Part shown: piece by piece, positions 25,715-34,536 of the stretch
Numbering within the stretch: position 1 is the stretch's first letter
Layout: every line of letters starts with the position of its first letter
Source of the DNA: Methylobacterium sp. NMS14P
Lineage (GTDB): Bacteria > Pseudomonadota > Alphaproteobacteria > Rhizobiales > Beijerinckiaceae
Assembly (NCBI RefSeq): GCF_028583545.1
Contig: NZ_CP087106.1
Coordinates: forward strand, 4,460,501 to 4,524,500
Length of the DNA: 64,000 nucleotides
Direction of reading: 5' to 3'
Translations under genes and position numbers: made by a program
Notes under the pieces: model-generated
Databases searched by the model: none
What the model saw: the letters and a program-made list of their open reading frames with translations, nothing else
Told to the model about the DNA's origin: nothing

Positions 25715-26009
25715 CTGCGGCGAGCGAGTCGCCCGAAGGGATCCCGCGCGGCCCGCGGGCCGGACCGGGGGCGACGACCGGTCCGCACGGATAGACGCCA
25801 CGGTCGGCTTTGAAAAGCGTTACCGGATCGAACGGAAGGCGAGGCACGACCCCGAATCCGGGCCCGCGGGGCCGCGAACGCGTCGTCTCGGCCCTGTCCT
25901 GGCCGCATCGTGAACGCGCGGCGGGCGCCATGAGCCATGCGCGCGGGGCCGGACACGGGCGGCCCGGTCGGCTACGATGCCGGCCCCGTCGCGCCAGGGA
26001 GGATGCGGC

Positions 26010-29000
26010 ATGAGAGACGAGACCGGTCTCCGGAACGGATCGGCGAACGGATCTGCCACGACGCTGCGCGCGGGCCTGCGCCCCCGGCTCGGGCTCGCCG
26101 ACCCGGACGCCGCGCGCGCCCGGCTCGCCGAGCTCGCGCCGGCGCTGCCGGACGGAGTCCTGACGCCGCCCTGCCGGGACCTGCTCCTCGGCCTCGCGGA
26201 CCATTCCCCCTTCCTGTGGCGGGCCGCCACCCGGTCGCCCGAGCGGCTCGTCGCCCTGCTGGATCAGCCGCCGGACGCGGCGAGCCGGGACATCATCGCG
26301 CGGCAGCGCGGGGTCGGCGCCGCCTGCGGGGCGAATCCCGACCTCGCCGAGGTCGGCCGGCGGCTGCGCGCCAACCGGGAGGCGCACGCCCTCCTGGTCG
26401 CCCTGGCCGATCTCGGCGGCTGCTGGGACCTCGAGGCGGTGACCCACGCCCTGTCGGCCTTCGCCGACGCCTCGGTGAGCGCGGCGGTCGAGGCGCTCCT
26501 CCGGCAGGGGATGGCGACCGGGCGGTACCGGCCCACGGATCCGGAGGCTCCGCAGGACGGGTCGGGCCTGATCGTCCTGGGCCTCGGCAAGCTCGGCGGA
26601 TGCGAGCTGAACTACTCGAGCGACATCGACCTCGTCGTCTTCTACGAGGCCGAGCCCGCTGCCGCGGCGACCGGCGGCGACCCGAAGCCCTTCCTCGTCA
26701 AGCTGGCGCAGGGTCTGGTGAAGCTCCTGGCCGACCGGACCGCCGACGGATACGTCCACCGCATCGACTACCGGCTGCGGCCGGACCCGGGCTCGACCGC
26801 GGTGGCGCTCTCCACGGGTTTCGCCTTCGACTACTACCAGACGCTCGGCCAGAACTGGGAGCGCGCGGCCTTCATCAAGGCCCGGCCGATCGCCGGCGAC
26901 ATCCCGGCCGGCGAGGCCTTCCTGGCGGAGCTCGCGCCGTTCATCTGGCGCCGGCACTTCGACTTCCCGGCCATCGCCGAGATCCACGCCCTGAAGCGGC
27001 AGATCCACATGGTCCGCGGCCACGAGACCATCGCGGTCGGCGGCCACGACATCAAGATCGGCCGCGGCGGCATCCGGGAGATCGAGTTCTTCGTCCAGAC
27101 CCAGCAGCTCGTCTTCGGCGGCCGCAAGCCCGCCCTTCGGGGCCGCCAGACCGTCCCGATGCTCGGCGAGCTCGTCGCGGAGGGCTGGATCGACGGGCGG
27201 GCCCGGGACGAGCTCTCCGCGGCCTACGCGTTCCTGCGCACCCTCGAGCACCGGATCCAGATGATCCGGGACGAGCAGACCCAGCGCCTGCCCACCGGGA
27301 TCGAGGCGCTGACCGCGCTTGCCCTGTTCGCGGGCTTCCCCGACCTGCCGGCCTTCGAGGCGGCCCTGCTCCACCACGCCGGGCGGGTCCAGGCGCACTA
27401 CGCCCTGCTGTTCGAGGCGGAGCCGGAGGCCGGCGCGGACGGCGCCGCCCTGGTCTTCGGCGAGAGCGAGCCGGACCCCGAGACCCTGGCGCGGCTCGGC
27501 GCCTTCGGGTTCCGGGACCCGCCCCTGGCCTGGGAGACCGTGCAGGGCTGGCATCTCGGGCGCCGCCCGGCCCTGCGGACCGGCCGGGCCCGGGAGATCC
27601 TCGCCGAGATGCTCCCGGCGCTGCTGCGGGCGCTCGGCGGGACCGCCGACCCCGACGCGGCGCTCCTCGCCCTCGACCGGGCCTTCGCGCGCATGCCCGC
27701 GGTGGCCGAACTCCTCGCCATCCTGCGCTCGCACGAGCGCCTGCGCCTGCTGTTCGCCGACATCCTGGGGACGGCGCCGCGCCTCGCCGACACGGTGGGC
27801 CTGAGCCCGCACGTCCTCGACACCGTGCTCGACGCCGACTTCGTGACGCCGACCACGGATCCCGACCAGGTCCGCGCGCAGTACCGGGCGCTCCTGGGCC
27901 AGCCGGCGAGCCACGAGGAGAGCCTCGACCGCTGCCGGGACGCCACGCGGCAGATGGCCTTCGTCACCGGCGCGCGACTCCTGTCGGGCATCCTCACCCC
28001 GCGCCAGGCCGGGGAGGCCTACGCGGCGATCGCCGACGCCACGGTGACGCTGAGCCTGGAGGCGGAGGAGCGCCGGTTCGCCCTGGACCACGGCGCGGTG
28101 CCCGCGGGGCGCTGCTGCATCCTGGCGCTCGGCCGCCTCGGATCCCGCCAGCTCAGCGCCGAATCTGACCTCGACCTCGTGTTCCTGTACGATTTCGACC
28201 CGGAGAACCGCACCAGCGACGGAAGGCGGCCCCTCGACGCGGTGGTGGCCTACAACCGGCTGGCGCAGCGCGTGTTCGCGGCGCTCACCACGGCCACGCG
28301 GCGCGGCCGGCTCTACGCGGTCGACCTGCGGCTGCGGCCCTACGGCAGCCACAGCCCGCCCGCCGTGCAGCTCAGCGGCTTCGCGGCCTATCACGGCGGC
28401 GAGGCGGAGCTCTGGGAGCACATGGCGCTCGCCCGCGCCCGGGTCGTGGCCGGCGACGCCACCCTGGCGGCCGACGTCACGGCCGCGATCGCCGGAATCC
28501 TCCGGCAGCCGCGCGAGACCGCCGCCGTCTGCGCCGAGGCGGGCGCGATGCGGGCCCTGGTCGCGCGGGAGCGGGGCGATGCCGGCCCCTACGACCTGAA
28601 GCTCGCCCCGGGCGCGCTGTTCGACCTCGACTTCCTGGCCCAGGCCATCGTGCTGAGCCAGGCCCGCGACTGGCCCGGCTGCATCGGCCTCGGCGCGGAG
28701 GCGCTCTTCCGGGAGGCGGCGGCGCGCGGCCTCCTGCCCGCGGCGGCGGGGGAGGCCCTCGCCGAGACCTACGGGTTCCTCGACGCCGTCTACCAGTGGC
28801 AGCGGCTCGTGATGACCGATCCCGCCGCCGAGCCGTCCGAGACCGCGTCCCGGCAGATCGCCAAGGCGGTGGGTCTCCCGGACGCGCGCGGCCTCGCGGC
28901 GGAGCTGCGCCGCCACCGCCGCCGGAGCCAGGCCCTGCTGGCACGGATCCGGCGGACGGTTCGGATGCCGGCGCGGCTGCCGGCCGCCGTGCGGGAGCCG

Positions 29001-29015
29001 CCGGAGCGCGGATGA
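26010..29015 (+). CDS. glnE: bifunctional glutamine synthetase adenylyltransferase/deadenylase GlnE
   Basis: 1001 residues from MRDETGLRNG (GGGAGGA before ATG). Two nucleotidyltransferase domains in tandem. The N-terminal deadenylase has IVLGLGKLGGCELNYSSDID (about 190), RIDYRLRPDPGS and GRGGIREIEFFVQTQQL. The C-terminal adenylylase has LALGRLGSRQLSAESDLDLV (about 710) and AVDLRLRPYGSHSPPAVQL. It adenylylates and deadenylylates glutamine synthetase under PII control, setting nitrogen assimilation. A helical linker with GlnD-like regulatory region lies between. Length is normal. Confidence 0.95.
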   Translation: MRDETGLRNGSANGSATTLRAGLRPRLGLADPDAARARLAELAPALPDGVLTPPCRDLLLGLADHSPFLWRAATRSPERLVALLDQPPDAASRDIIARQRGVGAACGANPDLAEVGRRLRANREAHALLVALADLGGCWDLEAVTHALSAFADASVSAAVEALLRQGMATGRYRPTDPEAPQDGSGLIVLGLGKLGGCELNYSSDIDLVVFYEAEPAAAATGGDPKPFLVKLAQGLVKLLADRTADGYVHRIDYRLRPDPGSTAVALSTGFAFDYYQTLGQNWERAAFIKARPIAGDIPAGEAFLAELAPFIWRRHFDFPAIAEIHALKRQIHMVRGHETIAVGGHDIKIGRGGIREIEFFVQTQQLVFGGRKPALRGRQTVPMLGELVAEGWIDGRARDELSAAYAFLRTLEHRIQMIRDEQTQRLPTGIEALTALALFAGFPDLPAFEAALLHHAGRVQAHYALLFEAEPEAGADGAALVFGESEPDPETLARLGAFGFRDPPLAWETVQGWHLGRRPALRTGRAREILAEMLPALLRALGGTADPDAALLALDRAFARMPAVAELLAILRSHERLRLLFADILGTAPRLADTVGLSPHVLDTVLDADFVTPTTDPDQVRAQYRALLGQPASHEESLDRCRDATRQMAFVTGARLLSGILTPRQAGEAYAAIADATVTLSLEAEERRFALDHGAVPAGRCCILALGRLGSRQLSAESDLDLVFLYDFDPENRTSDGRRPLDAVVAYNRLAQRVFAALTTATRRGRLYAVDLRLRPYGSHSPPAVQLSGFAAYHGGEAELWEHMALARARVVAGDATLAADVTAAIAGILRQPRETAAVCAEAGAMRALVARERGDAGPYDLKLAPGALFDLDFLAQAIVLSQARDWPGCIGLGAEALFREAAARGLLPAAAGEALAETYGFLDAVYQWQRLVMTDPAAEPSETASRQIAKAVGLPDARGLAAELRRHRRRSQALLARIRRTVRMPARLPAAVREPPERG

Positions 29016-29087
29016 GGCGGCGCTCCGGCCGGAGGCCGTCGACAATCATCCCCCGCTCGGGCATTCAGAGCGGTCTTGGGAGGCATC

Positions 29088-29960
29088 ATGACGGGCGCGG
29101 CGACGATCTCGGGGCCGGAGCGTGAGCGGATCGCCGCGGCGCTCGCCGAGATCGCCTGCGCGGCGGGGGAGATCCTGCGCCGCTACCACCGGGGTCCCTG
29201 CCCCCACGCCCTGAAGCCGGACGGCTCCCCCTCCAGCGCCGCCGACGTCGAGGCCGAGGACCTGATCGTCGACGCCCTCGCCGGGCGCTTCCCGGGGATC
29301 GCGGTCGTGGCCGAGGAGCGCGCCCAGGGCGACACTGCGCGCCCCGCCGACCTCTTCTTCCTCGTCGATCCCCTGGACGGCACCCGCGACTTCCTCGCCG
29401 GGACGCCGGACTACTCGGTCAACATCGCGCTGGTGTCGGGCGCCCGCCCGGTGGCGGCCGCGCTGGCGGCCCCCGGCCTCGGCCGGGTCTGGTGGGCGGG
29501 CCCCGCGACCCTGGAGGGCCCCGTGATCGCGGGCCGGCCGGGAGTCGGGCGGCCGGTCCGCGCGCGGCCGGTGCCGGAGTCGGGCCTCGTCGCCCTGGGC
29601 AGCCGGCGGCACGGCGACCCCGAGACCGCCACCTGCCTGGCGGCGCTGCCGGTCGCGGAGACGCGCCAGGTCGGGTCCGCCCTGAAGTTCGGGCTGATCG
29701 CCGCCGGCGAGGCCGACATCTACGTCCGCTGCGGCCCGACCATGGAATGGGACACGGCCGCGGGCGACCACATCGTCGCGGCGGCGGGGGGCTGCGTGGT
29801 GGTGCCGGGCGGCGGCCCGATCCGCTACGGCCAGCACGGGCCCGATCACCGCAACGGGCCCTTCGCGGCCCTCGGGGACCCGACCCTGGCGCCGCGGCTC
29901 GCGCTGCCGGCGCGCGCGACCGTCCGGCCGACGGCGCCGCTCAGCGCGGCGCATCCGTAG
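29088..29960 (+). CDS. cysQ: CysQ-type 3'(2'),5'-bisphosphate nucleotidase (inositol monophosphatase superfamily)
   Basis: 290 residues; GGGAGG 6 bases before the chosen ATG. Metal-binding motifs are VVAEERAQG, FLVDPLDGTRDFLAGTPDYS and MEWDTAAGDHIVAAAGG, all characteristic of the superfamily; KPDGSPSSAADVEAE near the N-terminus fits CysQ. It recycles 3'-phosphoadenosine 5'-phosphate made during sulfate assimilation. It follows glnE by 72 bases on the same strand and overlaps the convergent YHS gene by 20 bases. Confidence 0.85.
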   Translation: MTGAATISGPERERIAAALAEIACAAGEILRRYHRGPCPHALKPDGSPSSAADVEAEDLIVDALAGRFPGIAVVAEERAQGDTARPADLFFLVDPLDGTRDFLAGTPDYSVNIALVSGARPVAAALAAPGLGRVWWAGPATLEGPVIAGRPGVGRPVRARPVPESGLVALGSRRHGDPETATCLAALPVAETRQVGSALKFGLIAAGEADIYVRCGPTMEWDTAAGDHIVAAAGGCVVVPGGGPIRYGQHGPDHRNGPFAALGDPTLAPRLALPARATVRPTAPLSAAHP

Positions 29961-30507
29961 GCGGGACGTCGGGTGGGACATCCTGCAGGCGGCTCACGGC
30001 CGGCCAGGCCGCCTCCGCCCGCCGGGCCAGGCCGGGCTCCGCCAGGAACCGGGCGCGGCGCTCGGCATCCCGGAACAGGTAGAGGCGCTCGCCGATCACC
30101 GCGAAGACCAGGGGATCGGCGTCCACCAGCCGCTCATCCAGGATCCCGGCGGCGTCGTAGCCCCCGAGGCGCGGGGCGTAGGCGGCCGGATCGTCCCGGA
30201 AGGCCGCGCGGTTGGCGCCGCTGGAGAAGCGCCAGACCTGCCCGCCCCAGGACAGCTCGAACCGGGCCAGGCCGGCCCGCGGCCCGCCCTCCAGGAAGTA
30301 GCTGACCGGATCGAAGCCGTTGAGCGTCAGCAGCTCGATCCGCGTCCGGGCCGGCAGGCCCTCCTCCGCCGCGGCCCCGCCGGGGGCGGACAGCGCGACG
30401 GCCAGTGCGAGCGCGAGCGCCGCCCTCCGGTCGATCGCGCCTGACCGCCCGGCCGCGCGGGTCGCTGCGCGCGCACGGGCTGCGGGGTCAGGACGCGTTA
30501 ACCACAT
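29941..30507 (-). CDS. exported YHS-domain protein
   Basis: 188 residues. A basic N-terminus (ARARAATRAAGRSGAIDRR) and hydrophobic core (ALALALAVALSAPGGAAA) form a signal sequence. The mature part is YHS-like: LLTLNGFDPVSYFLEGGPR, GGQVWRFSSGANRAAFRDDP, AAYAPRLGGYD. YHS domains often bind metal or partner with metal enzymes; the usual Cys residues are absent here. Its 3' end overlaps cysQ tail to tail. Role unknown. Confidence 0.75.
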   Translation of the reverse strand: MWLTRPDPAARARAATRAAGRSGAIDRRAALALALAVALSAPGGAAAEEGLPARTRIELLTLNGFDPVSYFLEGGPRAGLARFELSWGGQVWRFSSGANRAAFRDDPAAYAPRLGGYDAAGILDERLVDADPLVFAVIGERLYLFRDAERRARFLAEPGLARRAEAAWPAVSRLQDVPPDVPPTDAPR

Positions 30508-30631
30508 CTTGCGGATTCCCTCAGAAGCTGGTCCGACTCATCCGCCCGGCGCGGCCTCTGCCGGCCCGGGGGGACAGAGCGGCATAGGTCCGTCGCACGA
30601 ACCGTTAATCGAACCGGGCGAGGAGGCAACG

Positions 30632-31276
30632 ATGACGGCACGAGACGATCGCGGCACCGATCGCGGCACCGACCGCCGCACCCTCCTGCGCGCGGGCCTC
30701 GGCCTCGCGCTGGGTGCTCCCCTCGGCGGCTCCCTCGTCGGCCTCGGCGCGGCGGGACCGGCCCGCGCGGCCGGCGAGGATCTCGACACGCCCGAGACCT
30801 TCCGTCCCGGCGAGATCGTGGATTCCGGCCACCGGTTCTTCGGCACGGTGTCGCGCGGCCTCGCGCTCACCGTCGAGGAGGCCGGCCGGCGCTGGGGCGA
30901 GCCCAACGGCTACATCCTCGGCCAGGAGGGCGGCGGCGCCGTGGTGGCGGGCGTCCGCTACGGCGAGGGCACCCTCTACACCCGCAATGCCGGCCAGCGC
31001 CGCATCTACTGGCAGGGCCCGTCCGTCGGCTTCGATGTCGGCGGCGACGGGGCCCGCACCATGATGCTGGTCTACAACCTGCCCAACGTGCGCGACCTGT
31101 ACCGCCGCTTCGCCGGCGTCGACGGCTCGGCCTACCTGGTGGGTGGCTTCGGGATGACCGCGGTGGTCAACGACCGGGTCATCGTCGTGCCGATCCGCAG
31201 CGGCGTCGGCGCCCGCCTCGGGATCAATGTCGGCTATCTGAAGTTCACCCGTGAGCCCACTTGGAACCCGTTTTGA
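30632..31276 (+). CDS. DUF1134 family exported protein
   Basis: 214 residues; AGGAGG 6 bases before ATG. An N-terminal twin-arginine-like signal (DRRTLLRAGLGLALGAPLGG) is followed by the DUF1134 body: DSGHRFFGTVSRGLALTVEE, RWGEPNGYILGQEGGGAVVA, VRYGEGTLYTRNAG, VYNLPNVRDLYRRFAGVDGS, VIVVPIRSGVGARLGINVGY. DUF1134 proteins (YSC84/lipid-binding-like fold) are periplasmic and widespread in alphaproteobacteria; function unknown. Confidence 0.88.
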   Translation: MTARDDRGTDRGTDRRTLLRAGLGLALGAPLGGSLVGLGAAGPARAAGEDLDTPETFRPGEIVDSGHRFFGTVSRGLALTVEEAGRRWGEPNGYILGQEGGGAVVAGVRYGEGTLYTRNAGQRRIYWQGPSVGFDVGGDGARTMMLVYNLPNVRDLYRRFAGVDGSAYLVGGFGMTAVVNDRVIVVPIRSGVGARLGINVGYLKFTREPTWNPF

Positions 31277-31408
31277 TCCGGCCTGATCCGCGACGGGGTC
31301 GGAACGCGTTCTGATTGACCGGCGCCGCGGGATTTCACCCTCGCGGCCAACCTGGGCTAGAGTGGAGCTGGGTCGGGTTTTCCGGCCGGACGCGCGGACT
31401 GCACCCTC

Positions 31409-32137
31409 GTGATCGAAACGGTGATGATCTTCGCGCTGGGCTTCCTGGCGGCGAGCCTGTGCGGCCTGCTGCTGCTGCCGGCCCTCAACGCGCGCGCCGC
31501 GCGCCTGGAGCGGCGCCGGGCCGAGGCGCGCCTGCCCCTGTCGCCGGCCGAGATCGCCGCCGAGCGCGATTTCCTGCGCGCGCAATTCGCCGTGCATCAG
31601 CGCCGCCTGGAGCGCCGGGTCGAGACCGTCGAGGCGCGGCGGCAGTCCGACATGGCGGCGATCGGGGCCGGGACGATGCGGGTCGCCGCCCTGGCGCGCG
31701 ACGTCGCGGCCCGCGACGCCGAGATCGCCCAGGCCCAGGCCAAGTCCCGGGAGCTCGAGACCGAGCTGGCGCTCGCCCGCGAGGACGGGGGCGCGAGCCT
31801 CGCCACGCTCCAGGCCCTCGAGGACGCCCATGCCGACCTGCTCGACAGCCTCCTGGCGCTCCGGCAGGGCACGGCCCCGGCGCCGGAGGCCGCCGCGCTG
31901 GCGGCCGAGCGCGACGACCTGCGCGCGAGCCTGAAGGCGGCCGAGGAGGCTCTGGCCCTGACCGTGGCCGACCGGCAGAGCGAGCGGGCCGGAAGCCCGC
32001 CGCAGGACCGGCAGGCCGGCATCGAACGGGAGAACGCCGATCTCCGGCGGCGAATCGTCGAGGTCGCCGACGCCCTCACGGCCCCGGGGCGGATGCCCCG
32101 GGCCGCGTCGGCGATGCCGCAACCCGAGCGGGTCTGA
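31409..32137 (+). CDS. membrane-anchored coiled-coil protein
   Basis: 242 residues starting at GTG (an ATG four codons later is possible). One N-terminal membrane helix (VMIFALGFLAASLCGLLLLP) is followed by a long alternating-charge coiled coil through residue 220 (AEIAAERDFLRAQFAVHQRR, ELETELALAREDGGA, LAAERDDLRASLKAAEEALA). The layout resembles alphaproteobacterial envelope proteins of the AAA-ATPase-adjacent or Smc-like helper kind, but none is specific. No ribosome binding site stands out. Function unknown. Confidence 0.75.
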   Translation: MIETVMIFALGFLAASLCGLLLLPALNARAARLERRRAEARLPLSPAEIAAERDFLRAQFAVHQRRLERRVETVEARRQSDMAAIGAGTMRVAALARDVAARDAEIAQAQAKSRELETELALAREDGGASLATLQALEDAHADLLDSLLALRQGTAPAPEAAALAAERDDLRASLKAAEEALALTVADRQSERAGSPPQDRQAGIERENADLRRRIVEVADALTAPGRMPRAASAMPQPERV

Positions 32138-32281
32138 GCGAAGCCGCCCCCGAAACGGGGGTTTGGCTACCGGAACGCAACCGAAAACCTGCGATGACTG
32201 CCTTGTTTCGACCACGCAAAGGCATCATCGCATCGCCCACGCGTCCTGCATTCACAACTTCGACAGATGGTACGGATACCC

Positions 32282-32584
32282 ATGCGCCTGAAGCCGATCG
32301 TCCTCGCCGTAACGGCGGCCGTTGCCCTGACGCTGCCGGCAGCGGCGCAGCAGACGAAGCGCGGCAATGAGACCCTGAAGAAGTACTGCACCGGCGACTA
32401 CCTGACCTACTGCGGCAACTTGGCCCCCGACGATCCGGCCACCGATGCCTGCTTCCAGAAGAACTGGAAGAAGCTCAGCGAGAACTGCCGCCGGGCGATC
32501 GACGCCTACGAGGCCGAGCAGCAGCAGAACGCCCCTGCCAAGAACCGGCAGGGCTCGCAGGGCGGCAAGGAGCGGCGGGGCTGA
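32282..32584 (+). CDS. secreted Cys-rich-repeat protein
   Basis: 100 residues from MRLKPIVLAV (an ATG 5 codons earlier also possible). A signal peptide ends at AAAQQ. The mature region has one unit of the KKYCTGDYLTYCGNLAP, DACFQKNWKKLSENCRRAI pattern (C-x6-C ... C-x10-12-C), like the cysteine-rich repeat of PF00839-type periplasmic proteins. The C-terminus is polar and Gln/Lys-rich. Likely periplasmic; function unknown. Confidence 0.65.
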   Translation: MRLKPIVLAVTAAVALTLPAAAQQTKRGNETLKKYCTGDYLTYCGNLAPDDPATDACFQKNWKKLSENCRRAIDAYEAEQQQNAPAKNRQGSQGGKERRG

Positions 32585-32753
32585 CGCGTTCCGGCCGGTG
32601 AGGCCCGGGCGGGGAACCCGGCAACGGGCGCCCGGCCGCATGCCGTGGCCGGCCTGTGGCGGGCGGGCGCTCGCGCCCGAGCGCGGCAGCGGCTAAGGTA
32701 GCGCTCCCGCCGGCCCTCGCGTGCCGGTGCCGAGCCCGCCGGACCCTCGCGCG

Positions 32754-33110
32754 ATGTTGTCGAAACCCGCCCTGAAACTCCTCGCCGTGTCCGGCCTCGT
32801 GGCCCTGGCAGCCTCCGCCTGCGGGCGGCGGGGCGCGCTGGAGCCGCCGCAGACGGCGGCCCCCGCGGCCGCGCGGGCCGGTGCGCAGGCGGGCCCGGAC
32901 GGGCCGACCGGGCGGCGGACGCTGCCGGTCTCGGTCGGTCTCGGCGGCGGCGCCCCGGAACCGGATCCGGCCTCGGTGCGCGCCGGCGACGAGCTCTCGG
33001 CGGCGGCGGTGCCGCCGGGCGGCACCGAGGCGCCGGTGGAGACCAGCCGCGGCGCGCGGCGCGGCTACCGCGTGCCGAAGGAGCCTTTCATTCTGGATCC
33101 GCTGCTGTAG
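32754..33110 (+). CDS. small LptM-like lipoprotein
   Basis: 118 residues. Lipobox LAASAC at residues 18-23 within LAVSGLVALAASACGRRGAL, so it should be lipidated at Cys23. The C-G-x-x-G-x-L-x-x-P start of the mature protein matches the YifL/LptM lipoproteins, which stand upstream of lysA in many proteobacteria and assist LptD assembly. The remaining Pro/Ala-rich tail ends PKEPFILDPLL, a conserved alphaproteobacterial ending. Confidence 0.75.
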   Translation: MLSKPALKLLAVSGLVALAASACGRRGALEPPQTAAPAAARAGAQAGPDGPTGRRTLPVSVGLGGGAPEPDPASVRAGDELSAAAVPPGGTEAPVETSRGARRGYRVPKEPFILDPLL

Positions 33111-33204
33111 AGGGCGGAGGCCGGCACGCCGTCGCGGTGCCGCGCGCCCGGTGACCCGGTCGGACCCGGTCATCGGCGCGCGACCGCCGCGGCCTTCGGC
33201 GGGG

Positions 33205-33220
33205 TGTTTCACGGGAAACA
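33205..33220. promoter_or_regulatory. parS-like ParB-binding site
   Basis: TGTTTCACGGGAAACA matches the bacterial parS consensus TGTTTCACGTGAAACA at 15 of 16 positions; the mismatch (G for T) breaks the central palindrome at one place. It sits in the lysA leader, 48 bases before the start codon. parS sites cluster near the replication origin, so this could indicate an origin-proximal position. Confidence 0.55.
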
Positions 33221-33267
33221 GCCCGCGCTCCGGCGCGGACGAGACACGGCGACGAGACACGGCCGAG

Positions 33268-34536
33268 ATGCACCATTTCCAGTATCGCGACGGCCGCCTG
33301 CACGCCGAGGAGGTCGACCTGACCGGCCTCGCCGCGGAGGTCGGCACACCGTTCTACTGCTACAGCACCGCCACCCTGGAGCGGCACTACCGCGTCTTCG
33401 CGGAGGCGTTCGCGGCCGACGACGCGCTGGTCTGCTTCGCCATGAAGGCGAACTCCAACCAGGCCGTCCTGCGGACCCTCGCGGCCCGGGGCGCCGGGAT
33501 GGACATCGTCTCGGGCGGCGAGCTGCAGCGGGCGCTGGCCGCCGGTGTGGACCCGGACAAGATCGTGTTCTCGGGGGTCGGCAAAACCCGCGCCGAGATG
33601 GAGGCCGCGCTGAAGGCCGGCATCTTGTGCTTCAACGTCGAGAGCGAGCCGGAGCTCGCGGTCCTGTCCGAGGTGTCCGTGGGACTCGGCCTCCGGGCGC
33701 CGGTCTCGATCCGGGTGAACCCCGACGTGGATGCCGGCACGCACGCCAAGATCTCCACCGGCAAGTACGAGAACAAGTTCGGCATCCCGATCACCCGGGC
33801 GCCGGCGGTCTACGCCGCCGCGGCCGCCTTGCCGGGAATCGCGGTGCACGGCGTCGACATGCATATCGGCAGCCAGATCACCGATCTGGCGCCCTTCGCG
33901 GACGCGGCCCGGCTGCTCGCCGGCCTCGCCCGGGAGCTGATGGCGGCCGGGCATCCCCTGCGCCACATCGACTTCGGCGGCGGCCTCGGGATCCCCTACC
34001 GCGACGACAACGCCCCGCCGCCGGACCCGGCCGCGCTGGCGGCGACTCTGCGGCCGCATTTCGCGCCCCTCGGCCTGCGCCCGGTCTTCGAGATCGGGCG
34101 GATGATCGTCGGCAATGCCGGGATCCTGCTGACGCGGGTGCTCTACGTGAAGCACAGCGAGGGGCGGACGTTCGTGATCGTCGACGCGGCGATGAACGAC
34201 CTGATCCGCCCGACCCTGTACGAGGCCTATCACGGCCTGCGGCCGGTCATCGAGCCGGCCCCCGAGACTCCGCGCCTCGTCGCCGACGTGGTCGGCCCGG
34301 TCTGCGAGAGCGGCGACTACCTCGCCCTCAACCGCGAGATGCCGGAGGTGAGGCCCGGCGACCTGATCGCCGTGATGAGCGCCGGCGCCTACGGGGCGGT
34401 GCAGTCCTGCACCTACAACACCCGGCCGCTGGTGCCGGAGGTTCTGGTGCGGGGCGACCGGGCGGCCGTGGTGCGCCCGCGCCTCGAGGTCGACGCGCTG
34501 ATCGCCCTCGACCGGGTGCCGGACTGGCTGGCGTGA
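33268..34536 (+). CDS. lysA: diaminopimelate decarboxylase LysA
   Basis: 422 residues. The PLP-binding Lys is in CFAMKANSNQAVLRTLA (about residue 61). Other motifs are GMDIVSGGELQRALAAG, VSIRVNPDVDAGTHAKISTG, KFGIPI, HGVDMHIGSQI, HIDFGGGLGIPY, EIGRMIVGNAG, the active-site Cys region GPVCESGDYLA, and GAYGAVQSCTYN. It catalyses the last step of lysine synthesis. It follows the lipoprotein gene by 157 bases; its stop overlaps the next gene (GTGA). Confidence 0.97.
   Translation: MHHFQYRDGRLHAEEVDLTGLAAEVGTPFYCYSTATLERHYRVFAEAFAADDALVCFAMKANSNQAVLRTLAARGAGMDIVSGGELQRALAAGVDPDKIVFSGVGKTRAEMEAALKAGILCFNVESEPELAVLSEVSVGLGLRAPVSIRVNPDVDAGTHAKISTGKYENKFGIPITRAPAVYAAAAALPGIAVHGVDMHIGSQITDLAPFADAARLLAGLARELMAAGHPLRHIDFGGGLGIPYRDDNAPPPDPAALAATLRPHFAPLGLRPVFEIGRMIVGNAGILLTRVLYVKHSEGRTFVIVDAAMNDLIRPTLYEAYHGLRPVIEPAPETPRLVADVVGPVCESGDYLALNREMPEVRPGDLIAVMSAGAYGAVQSCTYNTRPLVPEVLVRGDRAAVVRPRLEVDALIALDRVPDWLA

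Noticed and set aside
25575..29045. 1156-codon open frame on the minus strand
   Set aside because: It is antisense to glnE and exists because of high third-position GC; the composition is Arg/Glu/Gly-rich shadow sequence without any domain.
33088..34233. 381-codon minus-strand frame
   Set aside because: Antisense of lysA; His/Asp-rich shadow sequence.
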